Assembly (NCBI GenBank): GCA_027294925.1
Contig: JAPULM010000013.1
Span: 1-14,486 of the forward strand
Reading direction: 5' to 3'
Length of the DNA stretch: 14,486 nt
Source of the DNA: a bacterium
Lineage (GTDB): Bacteria; Tectomicrobia; Entotheonellia; Entotheonellales; Entotheonellaceae
Shown: positions 1 through 8,034 of the stretch, in pieces
Layout of the letters: every line of letters starts with the position of its first letter
Position numbering within the stretch: the first letter of the stretch is position 1
Notes under the pieces: model-generated
Databases searched by the model: none
Told to the model about the DNA's origin: nothing
Seen by the model: the letters and a program-made list of their open reading frames with translations, nothing else
Program-made: the position numbers and the translations under genes

Positions 1-1196
1 GCATCAAGACGCTTCCAGGGGACATCAAGCACGGATTGATCCGCTCCACCATGGGGTGGCGATTCGGCACCGTAAAACAACTTCCAATCACTATGCTCCC
101 CATAAACCTGCCACGCGATGGCTTCTTGAGCTAATATTTCATTTATTCCGTAACGCAGTTTAGCCGCCTGCTCATTGGCCTTTTGAATTGCAGTGCCATC
201 AGATACGGATGCAAGCATCGCAATGCCAGCGACGGCGGAGAGTGGGTTGGCGTTAAACGTGCCGGGATGGTTCATTTTAGTACGCCGCGTTTCCTCTGGG
301 GTTGATTTTGTTGCTAGGTAGCTCATTACTTCTTCTCGCCCTGCCACAGCGCCGCCCGGCAAGCCACCGGCAAGAATTTTTGCAAATGTGGCCAGATCCG
401 GTGTAACGCCAAACAATGACTGCGCACCACCCGGCGACACTCGAAAGCCGCTCACCACCTCATCGAAAATCAATAAGACGTCTGCCTGCTTGGTGGCCTC
501 ACGGAGTTGCTCGAGAAATCCGGGCGCAATGGGCACAGTTCCAAAATGACCACCGGTCGGCTCTAGTATCACTGCCGCAACGTCATGCTTAGCAAGGCTT
601 TGACGAACGGCATCGATATCATTTGGTGCACATAACACGACATTGTCGACGGCTTCTGCAAGTTGTCCTGGCTCTGCAACTGCTTCATATGGTGCCGACA
701 CCCCAACTTCAAGGCCTTCGTGCCAGCCATGAAAATGACCGGCAAATTTGATCACCTTTGCTTTACCGGTAAAGGCACGCGCCAAACGTAAGGCCATATG
801 CGTCGCTTCAGTCCCGGAGCCGGTGAAGCGCACCCTCTCGGCACAAGGCACCAGACGGCACAGCCATTCAGCCCAGTCCACTTCAAGCGCGTGACTGGCC
901 CCGTAATGTGTGCCGCGGCTAGCTTGTTCGATAATTGCATCACGAATATGGGGCGGATTGTGACCAAACAAAAGCGCTCCATGCCCCATCCAATAGTCAA
1001 TATAGGTGCGGCCATCGGTATCCCATTTATAAGCGCCGTCGGAGCGGTCAATAAAGATTGGAAAGGGATCCATGCGGCGATTATCGTGGGTAACACCATC
1101 TGGAAAGAGTGCCTTGGCACGCTCAAAAAGCGCCTTTGAGGTGGGAAGCGCGTCAACATAAGCTTGTTCAAGAGAATTGAAGTCGGATGATGGCAT
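1..1196 (-). CDS. Class III aminotransferase, glutamate-1-semialdehyde 2,1-aminomutase-like (C-terminus beyond window)
   Basis: A pyridoxal-phosphate (fold type I, class III) enzyme; 398 codons are readable from the ATG before the frame leaves the window edge. Seen in translation: a glycine/serine phosphate-binding stretch FTGSGTEATHMALRLAR (about 124-140), the cofactor Asp in LLIFDEVVSGFR (D245), and the Schiff-base lysine in FAKILAGGLPGG (K273). These line up with HemL-type aminomutases, which run to about 427 residues, so perhaps 30-50 residues are missing. The segment that reads GCYHG in authentic HemL is GHFHGWH here, so it is more likely a HemL-like paralogue (aspartate aminotransferase family) than the tetrapyrrole enzyme; the substrate is unknown. 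The start is well supported: AGGAG lies 8 nt upstream of the ATG. It follows the SUMF1-type gene on the same strand after 71 bp and may be cotranscribed with it. Confidence 0.9.
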   Translation of the reverse strand, partial: MPSSDFNSLEQAYVDALPTSKALFERAKALFPDGVTHDNRRMDPFPIFIDRSDGAYKWDTDGRTYIDYWMGHGALLFGHNPPHIRDAIIEQASRGTHYGASHALEVDWAEWLCRLVPCAERVRFTGSGTEATHMALRLARAFTGKAKVIKFAGHFHGWHEGLEVGVSAPYEAVAEPGQLAEAVDNVVLCAPNDIDAVRQSLAKHDVAAVILEPTGGHFGTVPIAPGFLEQLREATKQADVLLIFDEVVSGFRVSPGGAQSLFGVTPDLATFAKILAGGLPGGAVAGREEVMSYLATKSTPEETRRTKMNHPGTFNANPLSAVAGIAMLASVSDGTAIQKANEQAAKLRYGINEILAQEAIAWQVYGEHSDWKLFYGAESPPHGGADQSVLDVPWKRLD

Positions 1197-1267
1197 GTGT
1201 CTCACTCCTATTTGAGACGATCTCATAAATTAACCACAGCCAAGCTCAAACAGGGCTATACAAATGG

Positions 1268-2056
1268 TTATTTGGCAATGCGAAGTAGACGAAAACCAAT
1301 AAAATCATCACGGAAACCAACAACGGAGTATCGGTTCGTCGTTCGACACGCCTTGGCGAAATTATTCCAACCTCCCCCGCGTCGCATCCGATGCGTACCC
1401 ATCGAAGGGCCTTGCGGATCTTTAACCGCCTGAGAGGTATATCTGCCATACCAATCCTGCACCCATTCCCAGACATTCCCATGGATGTCAAATAAGCCCC
1501 AGGCGTTAGGTTGTAGCTGGCCAACCGGATGGGTCTTAGCGCCAGAATTGTCTTTATACCAAGCATAGCGTTTTAGCTGTTGCGGGTCATTGCCAAAACT
1601 GTAGGATGAGGTTGAACCTGCCCGTGCGGCATATTCCCATTCAGCTTCGGTTGGTAAACGGTAAGTGTCCTGCCCTTCCATCTTGTTCAATTTTTTGATA
1701 AAAGCGTTAACATCCGACCACCAAACGGACTCAACAGGTAAGTTTTCGTCACCGGCAAAAAAGCTCCGATTATTACCCATCACGGCTTTCCACTGCCCCT
1801 GGGTGACTTCATACTTGCCTAAGTAGAACGGTCGGCTAATGGTCACCTGGTGAAGCGGTAATTCATCAGATTCTTGGTTGCCGGCGCCCATTTGAAAGGT
1901 TCCGGACGGAATCAAGACAAATTCCATCCCAAGCCGGTTGACCCATGTTTTGTCGGATTCACTTTGGGCCGTTGCAAACAACGGAGAAAGCACCATGACA
2001 AAGTAAACGAACATGATCAAAACGGGACTACAATCACCCGGCAAGCGCTGTGGCAT
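1268..2056 (-). CDS. Exported SUMF1/FGE-sulfatase-domain protein lacking the FGE cysteine pair
   Basis: 262 residues. Residues about 12-30 form a hydrophobic signal segment ending in a plausible signal-peptidase site (LFATA-QS), so the product is probably periplasmic. The rest is one formylglycine-generating-enzyme-like (C-type-lectin-related) domain: FVLIPSGTFQMG (46-57), YEVTQGQWKAVMG (82-94), YRLPTEAEWEYAARAG (132-147), GLFDIHGNVWEWVQDWYG (187-204), RRGGGWNN (225-232) and GFRLLRIAK at the end. True FGE oxidises a sulfatase Cys or Ser to formylglycine using two active-site cysteines after the GGS motif. Here that stretch is GWNNFAKACRTTNR and the mature protein has one cysteine (C237), matching the many SUMF1-fold proteins of other or unknown function. 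AGGAG sits 6 nt before the ATG. It is transcribed divergently from the phosphatase gene at 2257. Confidence 0.88.
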   Translation of the reverse strand: MPQRLPGDCSPVLIMFVYFVMVLSPLFATAQSESDKTWVNRLGMEFVLIPSGTFQMGAGNQESDELPLHQVTISRPFYLGKYEVTQGQWKAVMGNNRSFFAGDENLPVESVWWSDVNAFIKKLNKMEGQDTYRLPTEAEWEYAARAGSTSSYSFGNDPQQLKRYAWYKDNSGAKTHPVGQLQPNAWGLFDIHGNVWEWVQDWYGRYTSQAVKDPQGPSMGTHRMRRGGGWNNFAKACRTTNRYSVVGFRDDFIGFRLLRIAK

Positions 2057-2191
2057 ATAGTTCTCCTAATCATCGTCAAACAAGGGTATTGATTTTCTTC
2101 AGCATAACCCCACATTAAAGATGAGAGGTTAACGCGCCTTTACATCACGCAGCTTAGCATTGTTACTAGTCTGGAGCAAAGGTGGATTCAG

Positions 2192-2220
2192 ATGAAATCA
2201 GGCAGTAAACAACGTATAAT
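2192..2220 (+). promoter_or_regulatory. Sigma-70 promoter for the phosphatase/DUF493/HAD group
   Basis: The -35 box is ATGAAA (2192-2197, 4 of 6 consensus) and the -10 box is TATAAT (2215-2220, perfect), separated by 17 bp. Transcription would start near 2227, about 30 nt before the ATG at 2257. The region between the divergent starts at 2056 and 2257 has room for promoters in both directions; no convincing minus-strand promoter was found. Confidence 0.6.
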
Positions 2221-2256
2221 TCCCCTTAGTCGACGCCTAACAACCTAAAAAATTCT

Positions 2257-2724
2257 ATGCTTGATCATTCTCACCAATCGCGCAGCTTGCTATTTCTGTG
2301 TACCGGCAACTATTATCGCAGCCGGTTTGCCGAGATTTTGTTTAACGCTTTAATTGCTAAAACATCGTTAAGGTGGATCGCATCTTCCCGTGGCATTGCT
2401 ACGGAACGGGGCGTCAACAACATTGGCCCATTATCTAAGCATGCTCGCCTTGGTCTGTATGCCAGAGGTATTAAACTACCAAATCCGCTTCCTTTTCCGC
2501 AACAGCTTAAGCGAGAAGATTTAGAGTCGGCAGATCGAATCATTGCTCTGAAAGAAGCGGAACATCGCCCTTTGCTCGATGAACGATTCCCTAACTGTGG
2601 GGTTGATATCGAGTTTTGGCATATCCATGATCTTGACCAGAGTCCAGCCAACATCGCACTCTCCGCTATTGCAAGCGATGTTCGCAAATTGCTATTACAG
2701 TTGACCTTGGACGCCTCGACCTAG
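2257..2724 (+). CDS. Low-molecular-weight protein-tyrosine-phosphatase-like protein, atypical active site
   Basis: 155 residues, the usual size for the LMW-PTP/arsenate-reductase fold. The N-terminal strand and P-loop are LLFLCTGNYYRSRFAE (11-26), giving the C-x5-R signature with nucleophile C15 and R21. The canonical loop is CxGNxCRSP. Here the second cysteine, which protects the nucleophile from oxidation in many members, is Y20, and the Ser-Pro after the Arg is Ser-Arg. The C-terminal DP motif carrying the general acid is not intact: the corresponding area reads WHIHDLDQSPAN (121-132), so D125 or D127 would have to serve. It is therefore a phosphatase-family protein that may act on small molecules or be weakly active. 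It is the first gene after the promoter at 2192-2220, with no clear Shine-Dalgarno sequence, and precedes the DUF493 gene by 54 bp. Confidence 0.82.
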   Translation: MLDHSHQSRSLLFLCTGNYYRSRFAEILFNALIAKTSLRWIASSRGIATERGVNNIGPLSKHARLGLYARGIKLPNPLPFPQQLKREDLESADRIIALKEAEHRPLLDERFPNCGVDIEFWHIHDLDQSPANIALSAIASDVRKLLLQLTLDAST

Positions 2725-2778
2725 TACCCTGACTTTAGTTTCTGAATATGACTGCGGGTACTCAGATTTGGAGCCTGT

Positions 2779-3045
2779 ATGCTAGTTGACTTGAGAAATG
2801 AAAAACTAGAACTCGAATACCCCTGTAAATGGACCTACAAAGTCATCGGCGCCGGTCAGGAGGTTCTTCGTATAGCGATTGCCGAAATTGTGTATGATCG
2901 GGAGTTTAGTGTGACCTTATCAAATGAAAGCCGAACCGGCAAATACTGCTGCTTAAACCTACAGATGACGGTCGATAGCGATGAATATCGAACGCAAACT
3001 TATGACGCGCTACGCAGCCATCCGCTGATTCGTCTAATTTTATAA
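2779..3045 (+). CDS. DUF493 (YbeD-like) family protein
   Basis: 88 residues, almost exactly the length of E. coli YbeD (87). Shared features are the opening LEYPCKWTYKVIGAG (about 12-26), resembling YbeD's FPTPFTYKVMGQA; the middle SRTGKYCCLNLQMTV (about 51-65), resembling SSKGNYHSVSITI; and the terminal LRSHPLIRLIL, resembling the VRMVL end. The family adopts an ACT-like ferredoxin fold and its molecular role is not established. In enterics ybeD lies next to lipB, but no lipoate gene is visible here. GGAG at 2770-2773 supports the ATG. The next gene starts 10 bp after the stop codon, so the two are probably cotranscribed. Confidence 0.85.
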   Translation: MLVDLRNEKLELEYPCKWTYKVIGAGQEVLRIAIAEIVYDREFSVTLSNESRTGKYCCLNLQMTVDSDEYRTQTYDALRSHPLIRLIL

Positions 3046-3055
3046 GCTGACAATT

Positions 3056-3736
3056 ATGATCCCACTACCCAATTTTCTCGCCGTCATTTTTGACATGGAT
3101 GGACTGTTACTGGATACTGAAAGCATCGCCTACAAAGCTTGGATGCAAGCGGCCCAAAAATGGGGAATTGAACTTCCTGATGCCTTGTATTTTCAGGTCA
3201 TCGGCCTCAATTTGCACGATACGGAGGGTATTTTTAAAGCCCACTTTGGTGATTCGTTCCCGTTTCATGAGGTTCGTCAACTGCGATTGAATTTCGGCCA
3301 GGAACTTATCACCGAGCATGGACTCTCACCACGCCCGGGCGCCGTTGAACTGCTTGTCATGCTTAACGCTTACAAGGTGCCGAAAGCGGTCGCCACCTCA
3401 ACCGCTAAAGATGAAGCATGGCGACGCCTGCATCTTGCAGAGCTGTCGCAATATTTTGATATTCTTTGCGGCGGTGATGAGGTCGAACGTGGGAAACCTG
3501 CACCTGATTTGTTTCTACTCGCTGCTCAACGCATGGGGATACAACCAGCCGATTGTCTGGTTCTGGAAGACTCTGAATATGGTGTGCAAGCGGCCAGAGA
3601 AGCGGGTATGACCCCTCTCCTGATTCCTGACATTAAGCCACCGAGCGATCACGGTAAGTCGATCGCTCATGACATTTTCACCTCTTTACACGAGGTTCGC
3701 CAGGCCATGATGTCGGTACTAAACCCGTTGATTTAA
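3056..3736 (+). CDS. HAD-superfamily phosphatase, beta-phosphoglucomutase-like subfamily
   Basis: 226 residues, normal for subfamily IA HAD phosphatases with an alpha-helical cap. Motif I is IFDMDGLLLDTES (11-23) with nucleophile D13 and acid/base D15. Motif II is the Thr-Ser of AVATSTAKDEAW. Motif III lysine is in GGDEVERGKPAPDLF, and motif IV is LVLEDSEYGVQAAREAGM. The DGLLLDTE form is typical of sugar-phosphate or nucleotide phosphatases such as YniC and of beta-phosphoglucomutase; the substrate cannot be told from sequence. The ATG lies 10 bp after the DUF493 stop without a strong Shine-Dalgarno sequence, suggesting translational coupling. Its last 18 bp overlap the 3' end of the oppositely oriented glycosylase gene. 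Confidence 0.9.
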   Translation: MIPLPNFLAVIFDMDGLLLDTESIAYKAWMQAAQKWGIELPDALYFQVIGLNLHDTEGIFKAHFGDSFPFHEVRQLRLNFGQELITEHGLSPRPGAVELLVMLNAYKVPKAVATSTAKDEAWRRLHLAELSQYFDILCGGDEVERGKPAPDLFLLAAQRMGIQPADCLVLEDSEYGVQAAREAGMTPLLIPDIKPPSDHGKSIAHDIFTSLHEVRQAMMSVLNPLI

Positions 3737-4639
3737 CGTATGCAAGACCAGCTGTTGCGCCACACTTGCTGCTGCTCCCCAATGCTGCGTCAGGCGACGA
3801 ACCTCTGCTTCTGAAGGCATCTCACCTTGCAAATATACGCCCCCGACCGCTTTTCGCACGCCCAGATCGCCTCCCACCACACACGGCCGGCCAAGCCCAC
3901 GGGCAAGAAACCATTCGGCCGTCCACCGGCCAATTCCACGCAATTGCGTTAATTGACCAATCACCTCTTCATCAGACTGTTTCCTCAGATGTTCCAGATC
4001 CACTGTTCCTTGGACCACGCAGCGCGCCAGGTTTATGATATATTCAGCCTTCCGGGTGGTAAATTGTAGCTTGCGCAGATTAGCCGGGTCAGCCTCTGCC
4101 AGGCGTTGAGGATTAAGACTATATACCGCATGGCCAGCAATAGAATGCATGTCGCCGTACGCTTCGGCTAGGCGTCGCCGGGTGGTTGCCGCCCACCGTA
4201 AATTGACTTGTTGCGCACTGATGGAGCGAATCAGGTTGGTAAATAAATCGCCTTGCAGAACGGGTCGTATTCCCTCAAATTGGGCCTCGAGATCGGCAAT
4301 CACTGGGTCACTTGCCAGCAATTTAGAGAATGGCTCAGACACGGTTATAATCATATCTTGAACAGCTTGTTTAACGGCCGCTGTATGAGTCGAGTCCATC
4401 ACCGTCACCTCGGCTTTTGGCTCTTGGATGGTTCCGGTTACCTTGCAGGCGAATGGTATAACCTGTTCTCCCAGACGCACCGTACGCACCCAAATATCCC
4501 CATCCCAGTAATCAATCCCATCGTCACCCCAACGCCGAAAGCTTTCCAAGCACATCGGCAGGTCTAGTCGGCCCGGCCATATCACTTCAACCGTTACAGG
4601 TCGTAGAGAAACGCCTTTGCGTGTCTTTTTTAGGCCCAT
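3719..4639 (-). CDS. DNA-3-methyladenine glycosylase II family (AlkA-type HhH-GPD)
   Basis: 306 residues. The protein removes alkylated bases from DNA in base-excision repair. The helix-hairpin-helix motif is LTQLRGIGRWTAEWFLARGLG (230-250), followed by GGDLGVRKAVGG with the presumed catalytic D258, as in the HhH-GPD fold. ISAQQVNLRWAATTRRRL (140-157) corresponds to the conserved ISQQ-type helix of AlkA. The first 100 residues, rich in aromatic and acidic residues, are an AlkA-like N-terminal beta domain. There is no C-terminal iron-sulfur cysteine cluster, which argues against EndoIII or MutY. The start is supported by GAGGTG (4648-4653), 8 nt upstream of the ATG. The gene converges with the HAD gene (18-bp overlap of coding ends) and diverges from the deacylase gene. 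No Ada-type partner is visible. Confidence 0.88.
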   Translation of the reverse strand: MGLKKTRKGVSLRPVTVEVIWPGRLDLPMCLESFRRWGDDGIDYWDGDIWVRTVRLGEQVIPFACKVTGTIQEPKAEVTVMDSTHTAAVKQAVQDMIITVSEPFSKLLASDPVIADLEAQFEGIRPVLQGDLFTNLIRSISAQQVNLRWAATTRRRLAEAYGDMHSIAGHAVYSLNPQRLAEADPANLRKLQFTTRKAEYIINLARCVVQGTVDLEHLRKQSDEEVIGQLTQLRGIGRWTAEWFLARGLGRPCVVGGDLGVRKAVGGVYLQGEMPSEAEVRRLTQHWGAAASVAQQLVLHTLNQRV

Positions 4640-4729
4640 ATCCGAATCACCTCATGCTTTTCATTTTGTATGGTTTGCCTACTAAACCAAAGAGCCGACT
4701 GCGCTAACACCTTTTGACGGTAGTCGAAC

Positions 4730-4758
4730 TTGAATCTGCACCGTAAAACTTTTATGCT
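4730..4758 (+). promoter_or_regulatory. Candidate sigma-70 promoter for the deacylase operon
   Basis: TTGAAT (4730-4735), 17 bp, then TATGCT (4753-4758); each box matches consensus at 4 of 6. Transcription would begin near 4765, leaving a leader of about 75 nt before the ATG at 4841. It lies in the divergent region shared with the glycosylase gene. Confidence 0.4.
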
Positions 4759-4840
4759 GGGCATCGGGAGTTACCTACGATCAGAAAGACTATTTGTCTC
4801 GATTGATCATCGCCTTGATGACACAAAAGGGGTCTTTATC

Positions 4841-6433
4841 ATGATCTTCGATTTGCTCATTCGTCATGGTTTTGTCCTAGACGGAACCGGTCGTGAAGGA
4901 TTCAAAGCCGATGTGGGGGTCAAAGATGGCAAGGTTACGGCCATCGACCCTGATTTAAGTGGTGAGGCCACATCGGAGATTGATGCAAGTGATCGGATTG
5001 TCTCACCTGGCTTCATCGATGTCCACACCCACTCCGATTTTACATTGCTCAGTACACCCGGAGCAGATAGTAAGATCCGGCAGGGCATCACGACTGAAGT
5101 GGTGGGTAATTGCGGCTTCTCACCTGCTCCTGTGTCACCCGGCACACGCCATCTCCTACAAGAATACGCCGGTTTTCTAAACCCGCATCTGAGCTGGGAC
5201 TGGCACAGTTTAGGCGATTATTACCAGGTTGTTCGTGAACAGGGCTGCGCTATTAATATCGTACCGCTAGTAGGGCACGGGACCATTCGGATTGCAGCGA
5301 TGGGCTTTGCCAATCGTCCGCCCACGGCAAGCGAGTTGCTCGAAATGCAACATCTGGTCGGTGCTGCTATGGAGGATGGCGCATTTGGCATCTCCTCCGG
5401 GTTGATTTACACCCCGGGTTGCTTTGGCGATACAACGGAATTAATTGCCTTAGCCAAGGTCGTAGCGGCCTCCGGCGGTATTTATGCCACCCATATGCGG
5501 GGCGAGGGCGAGGGGCTGGAAACCTCCATTGCAGAGGCCTTGGAGATTGGAGATCAAGCTCAGATAGCGGTACAAATTTCCCATCTCAAAGCCTCTGGGC
5601 GCGACCATTGGGAAAAAATGGCGCGTGCTCTGCAGATGCTTGAAGAAGGGCGAGACCGTGGTATCAAGGTGATGGCGGATATTTACCCTTACATAGCCGG
5701 TAGCACGACAATAACCAGTTTATTCCCCGCCTGGACGCTGGAAGGCGGCGTTAAAGCTTTTCTCACACGCATCGCCAATGATGAAACACGCAAGCGGATT
5801 ATTCACGAAACTCAGGGGAGTGCAGATGGTTGGTCGCGAGGCGATGGCACGGTGGGTTGGGATGATATCGTCATCGCTTCGTGCCGCAATCAAAAACAAT
5901 TTGAGGGGTCTACGCTGGCTCAGATTGCCGCCACGATAGGCCGTGAGCCTGCACAGGCGATGATGGATTTTGTTCTTGCTGAGGAAGGTGTGGTGTCAAT
6001 TATCTTGTTCATGATGTCAGAAGAAAACGTCGCGCTCGGAATTGCGCATCCCATGTTGATGATTGGTTCTGATTCCCTCGCCCTATCGACTGGTAAAGGC
6101 GGCAAACCACATCCCAGAACGTATGGGACATTTCCGCGTGTTTTAGGCAAATATGTTCGTCAGGAAGGAATCATTACGCTGCAGGAGGGTGTGCACAAGA
6201 TGACAGGTATGGCGGCGGCACAGCTTGGCCTCACAGATCGTGGCAGGCTGGCGCCAGGCAAGGCGGCCGACATCACCATTTTTGATGCCGATACGGTGAT
6301 TGATCGAGCCACTTTTGCAGCCCCTCATCAATATTCAGACGGTATCGACTATGTGATTGTTAACGGACAGATCGTTATTGAGCACGGCAATCAATCTAAC
6401 AGTTTACCCGGCCGAGTGTTGAGTAGGTCTTAA
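4841..6433 (+). CDS. N-acyl-D-amino-acid deacylase / D-aminoacylase family amidohydrolase
   Basis: 530 residues from the chosen start. It is a zinc-dependent TIM-barrel amidohydrolase that would release D-amino acids (or a related amine) from N-acyl derivatives. The metal and catalytic set can be read in order: H62 and H64 in GFIDVHTHSDF, C91 in VVGNCGFSPAP, H218 in YATHMRGEGEG, H248 in QISHLKASG, and D411 in MIGSDSLALSTGKGGKPHPR. This is the pattern of the characterised Alcaligenes D-aminoacylase. The end reads GRLAPGKAADITIFD, the usual C-terminal beta-sandwich motif. The frame is open back to a TTG at 4730, but the ATG at 4841 is preceded by AAAAGGGG and begins MIFDLLIRHGFVLDG, the expected family N-terminus, whereas the extra 37 residues resemble nothing. 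No signal peptide is seen, so it should be cytoplasmic. The YheT-like gene follows after 2 bp. Confidence 0.9.
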   Translation: MIFDLLIRHGFVLDGTGREGFKADVGVKDGKVTAIDPDLSGEATSEIDASDRIVSPGFIDVHTHSDFTLLSTPGADSKIRQGITTEVVGNCGFSPAPVSPGTRHLLQEYAGFLNPHLSWDWHSLGDYYQVVREQGCAINIVPLVGHGTIRIAAMGFANRPPTASELLEMQHLVGAAMEDGAFGISSGLIYTPGCFGDTTELIALAKVVAASGGIYATHMRGEGEGLETSIAEALEIGDQAQIAVQISHLKASGRDHWEKMARALQMLEEGRDRGIKVMADIYPYIAGSTTITSLFPAWTLEGGVKAFLTRIANDETRKRIIHETQGSADGWSRGDGTVGWDDIVIASCRNQKQFEGSTLAQIAATIGREPAQAMMDFVLAEEGVVSIILFMMSEENVALGIAHPMLMIGSDSLALSTGKGGKPHPRTYGTFPRVLGKYVRQEGIITLQEGVHKMTGMAAAQLGLTDRGRLAPGKAADITIFDADTVIDRATFAAPHQYSDGIDYVIVNGQIVIEHGNQSNSLPGRVLSRS

Positions 6434-6435
6434 CG

Positions 6436-7410
6436 GTGAGCCGCCAATCTGGGTGTTTATTTGTCCCTTTCCCATTGTTGCGCAATGCTCATCTGCAAAC
6501 CATAGCGGCGTCCAAATTGTCCTTACACTTGCAACCACCATCGAAAACGGACTATGTGCGACTGCAAGACGGCGACATCATCAGTCTAGAGATATCGACT
6601 CCCAACGCCTGGCATACGACGGATGCAACCGTCCTACTCGTTCACGGCTTGTGCGGCTGTCACCGCTCTCCCTACATGATACGGCTATCACGTAAACTGT
6701 GGAAACGTGGCATTCGCGTCATACGTGTGAACTTAAGAGGCTGTGGTTCAGGACAGGGTTTGGCTCGAAATCCGTATCACAGTGGCAGTAGTGATGATGT
6801 GAGAGCTGTGCTTGAGCATTTTCTACAAGTTACCCCTGCCTCACAAATTTCCTTAATTGGCTTTTCGCTTGGGGGTAATATCGTATTAAAATTAGCCGCT
6901 GAATTGGGAGCAGATGGTTTGAGCTATATCAGGAAGGTAACTGCTGTGTGTCCTCCGGTGGATCTTGCCGCCTGCGCACAGTTGTTGGGGCAGCCGAAAA
7001 ATCGTTTGTATGAGGCTCATTTTGTCAAATTGCTTTGTCGAGCGGTCAACATACGCCATCAATTTTTTCCTGATCTGTCGCACATAAAACTGCAACGACA
7101 CATGTCTCTATATGAATTTGACCAGTGCTACACTGCGCCGGTGTGTGGCTTTCTTGGCGCTGATGACTATTACAGTCGGTGCAGCTCAGCTCCACTACTG
7201 CCGCGAATCCAGGTTCCTTGTTACCTCCTGTTTGCGCAAGATGATCCTTTCATCGACAGCTCGGTGCTTGAACAAATCAACTTGCCGCCACACGTGCTGG
7301 TGTGGCGGACGAAGCATGGCGGCCATTTGGGATTTCTCGGCAGGCCCGGCCATTGGGGTGGTTTTCAATGGATGGACCACATGCTGATGCACTGGCATCA
7401 GGTCGCCTGA
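6436..7410 (+). CDS. yheT: YheT-family alpha/beta-fold hydrolase
   Basis: 324 residues, typical for the COG0429 family. Seen: the N-terminal signature LLRNAHLQTIAAS (14-26), the oxyanion region LLVHGLCGCHRSPYM (67-81), RVNLRGCGSGQG (97-108), the nucleophile elbow IGFSLGGNIVLK (141-152) with S144, a late Asp in LLFAQDDPFID, and the His in KHGGHLGFLG. The triad is therefore intact. The family is usually described as carboxylesterase-like, and its physiological substrate is not settled. The start is GTG, 2 bp after the deacylase stop, so it should be translationally coupled to that gene. It ends 42 bp from the convergent LOG-family gene, with no clear terminator between them. Confidence 0.9.
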   Translation: MSRQSGCLFVPFPLLRNAHLQTIAASKLSLHLQPPSKTDYVRLQDGDIISLEISTPNAWHTTDATVLLVHGLCGCHRSPYMIRLSRKLWKRGIRVIRVNLRGCGSGQGLARNPYHSGSSDDVRAVLEHFLQVTPASQISLIGFSLGGNIVLKLAAELGADGLSYIRKVTAVCPPVDLAACAQLLGQPKNRLYEAHFVKLLCRAVNIRHQFFPDLSHIKLQRHMSLYEFDQCYTAPVCGFLGADDYYSRCSSAPLLPRIQVPCYLLFAQDDPFIDSSVLEQINLPPHVLVWRTKHGGHLGFLGRPGHWGGFQWMDHMLMHWHQVA

Positions 7411-7452
7411 GAGCGGGGACTGATATCAACCGTAGATGACTGTAGGTTTGCT

Positions 7453-8034
7453 TTACAGCCAGGGGCGTGTAGGCGGCATCCTATGACGTTCAATGGCATC
7501 TAACATAGCACCGGGTTGATCTTGTAAAAATGTAAGGTGTCGATGTTCGGGCTTAACAAAATCTTCTTTTATCGATTGCTCAATCAAGTCCTGTAAGGGG
7601 TTAAAATATCCATTGATGTTAAGTAAGCCAATTGGTTTGTGATGAATACCAAGTTGCGCCCATGTAATGATCTCAAACAACTCTTCAAATGTACCAAACC
7701 CTCCTGGCATGGCGATAAAAGCATCACTCAATTCAGCCATACGAGCTTTACGCTCATGCATACTTCCCACCACATGGCGGCGGGTAATTTCGAGATGGGC
7801 TAACTCGCGTGATACCATGGGTTCGGGGATTACCCCATCAACCTCGCCACCATTATTGATGACCGCATCGGCAATGACGCCCATTAGCCCCACATGGCTA
7901 CCCCCGTAGACTAGTCCGTAACCCCGTAATGCAAGTGCACGGCCCAGTTCAAATGCTGCTTGGCGGTAAATAGCATCTTTACCTAGGCGTGATCCACAGA
8001 ACACGCAAATGCGCTGAATTCGATTCTGATTCAC
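7453..8034 (-). CDS. LOG family protein (TIGR00730 Rossmann fold, nucleotide 5'-monophosphate phosphoribohydrolase-like)
   Basis: 193 residues, the normal family size. Family members cleave a nucleoside 5'-monophosphate (cytokinin nucleotides in plants, AMP for several bacterial members) to free base and ribose 5-phosphate. Motifs: the N-terminal ICVFCGSRLGKD (9-20), LVYGGSHVGLMGVIADA (41-57), SMHERKARM (91-99) with the catalytic-region Arg, and PGGFGTFEELFEIITWAQLG (110-129), which is the PGGxGTxxE signature. The start is GTG at 8034 with GAGG about 5 nt upstream; no in-frame ATG lies nearby. It is downstream of the second HAD gene by 122 bp and may be cotranscribed with it. Confidence 0.92.
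   Translation of the reverse strand: MNQNRIQRICVFCGSRLGKDAIYRQAAFELGRALALRGYGLVYGGSHVGLMGVIADAVINNGGEVDGVIPEPMVSRELAHLEITRRHVVGSMHERKARMAELSDAFIAMPGGFGTFEELFEIITWAQLGIHHKPIGLLNINGYFNPLQDLIEQSIKEDFVKPEHRHLTFLQDQPGAMLDAIERHRMPPTRPWL

Noticed and set aside
752..1171. Minus-strand frame of 139 codons inside the aminotransferase region, and a plus-strand frame at 798-1139
   Set aside because: Both are shadows of the long aminotransferase frame, which is open from 1196 to the window edge and carries all class III motifs.
1..1196. Naming the aminotransferase hemL
   Set aside because: The PLP motifs fit, but the GCYHG segment of authentic aminomutases is GHFHG here and the C-terminus is missing; no tetrapyrrole gene is nearby.
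4730..4840. TTG start giving a 567-residue deacylase
   Set aside because: The extra 37 residues do not resemble the family N-terminus, and a candidate -35/-10 pair lies across the TTG. ATG 4841 with AAAAGGGG upstream gives the expected beginning.
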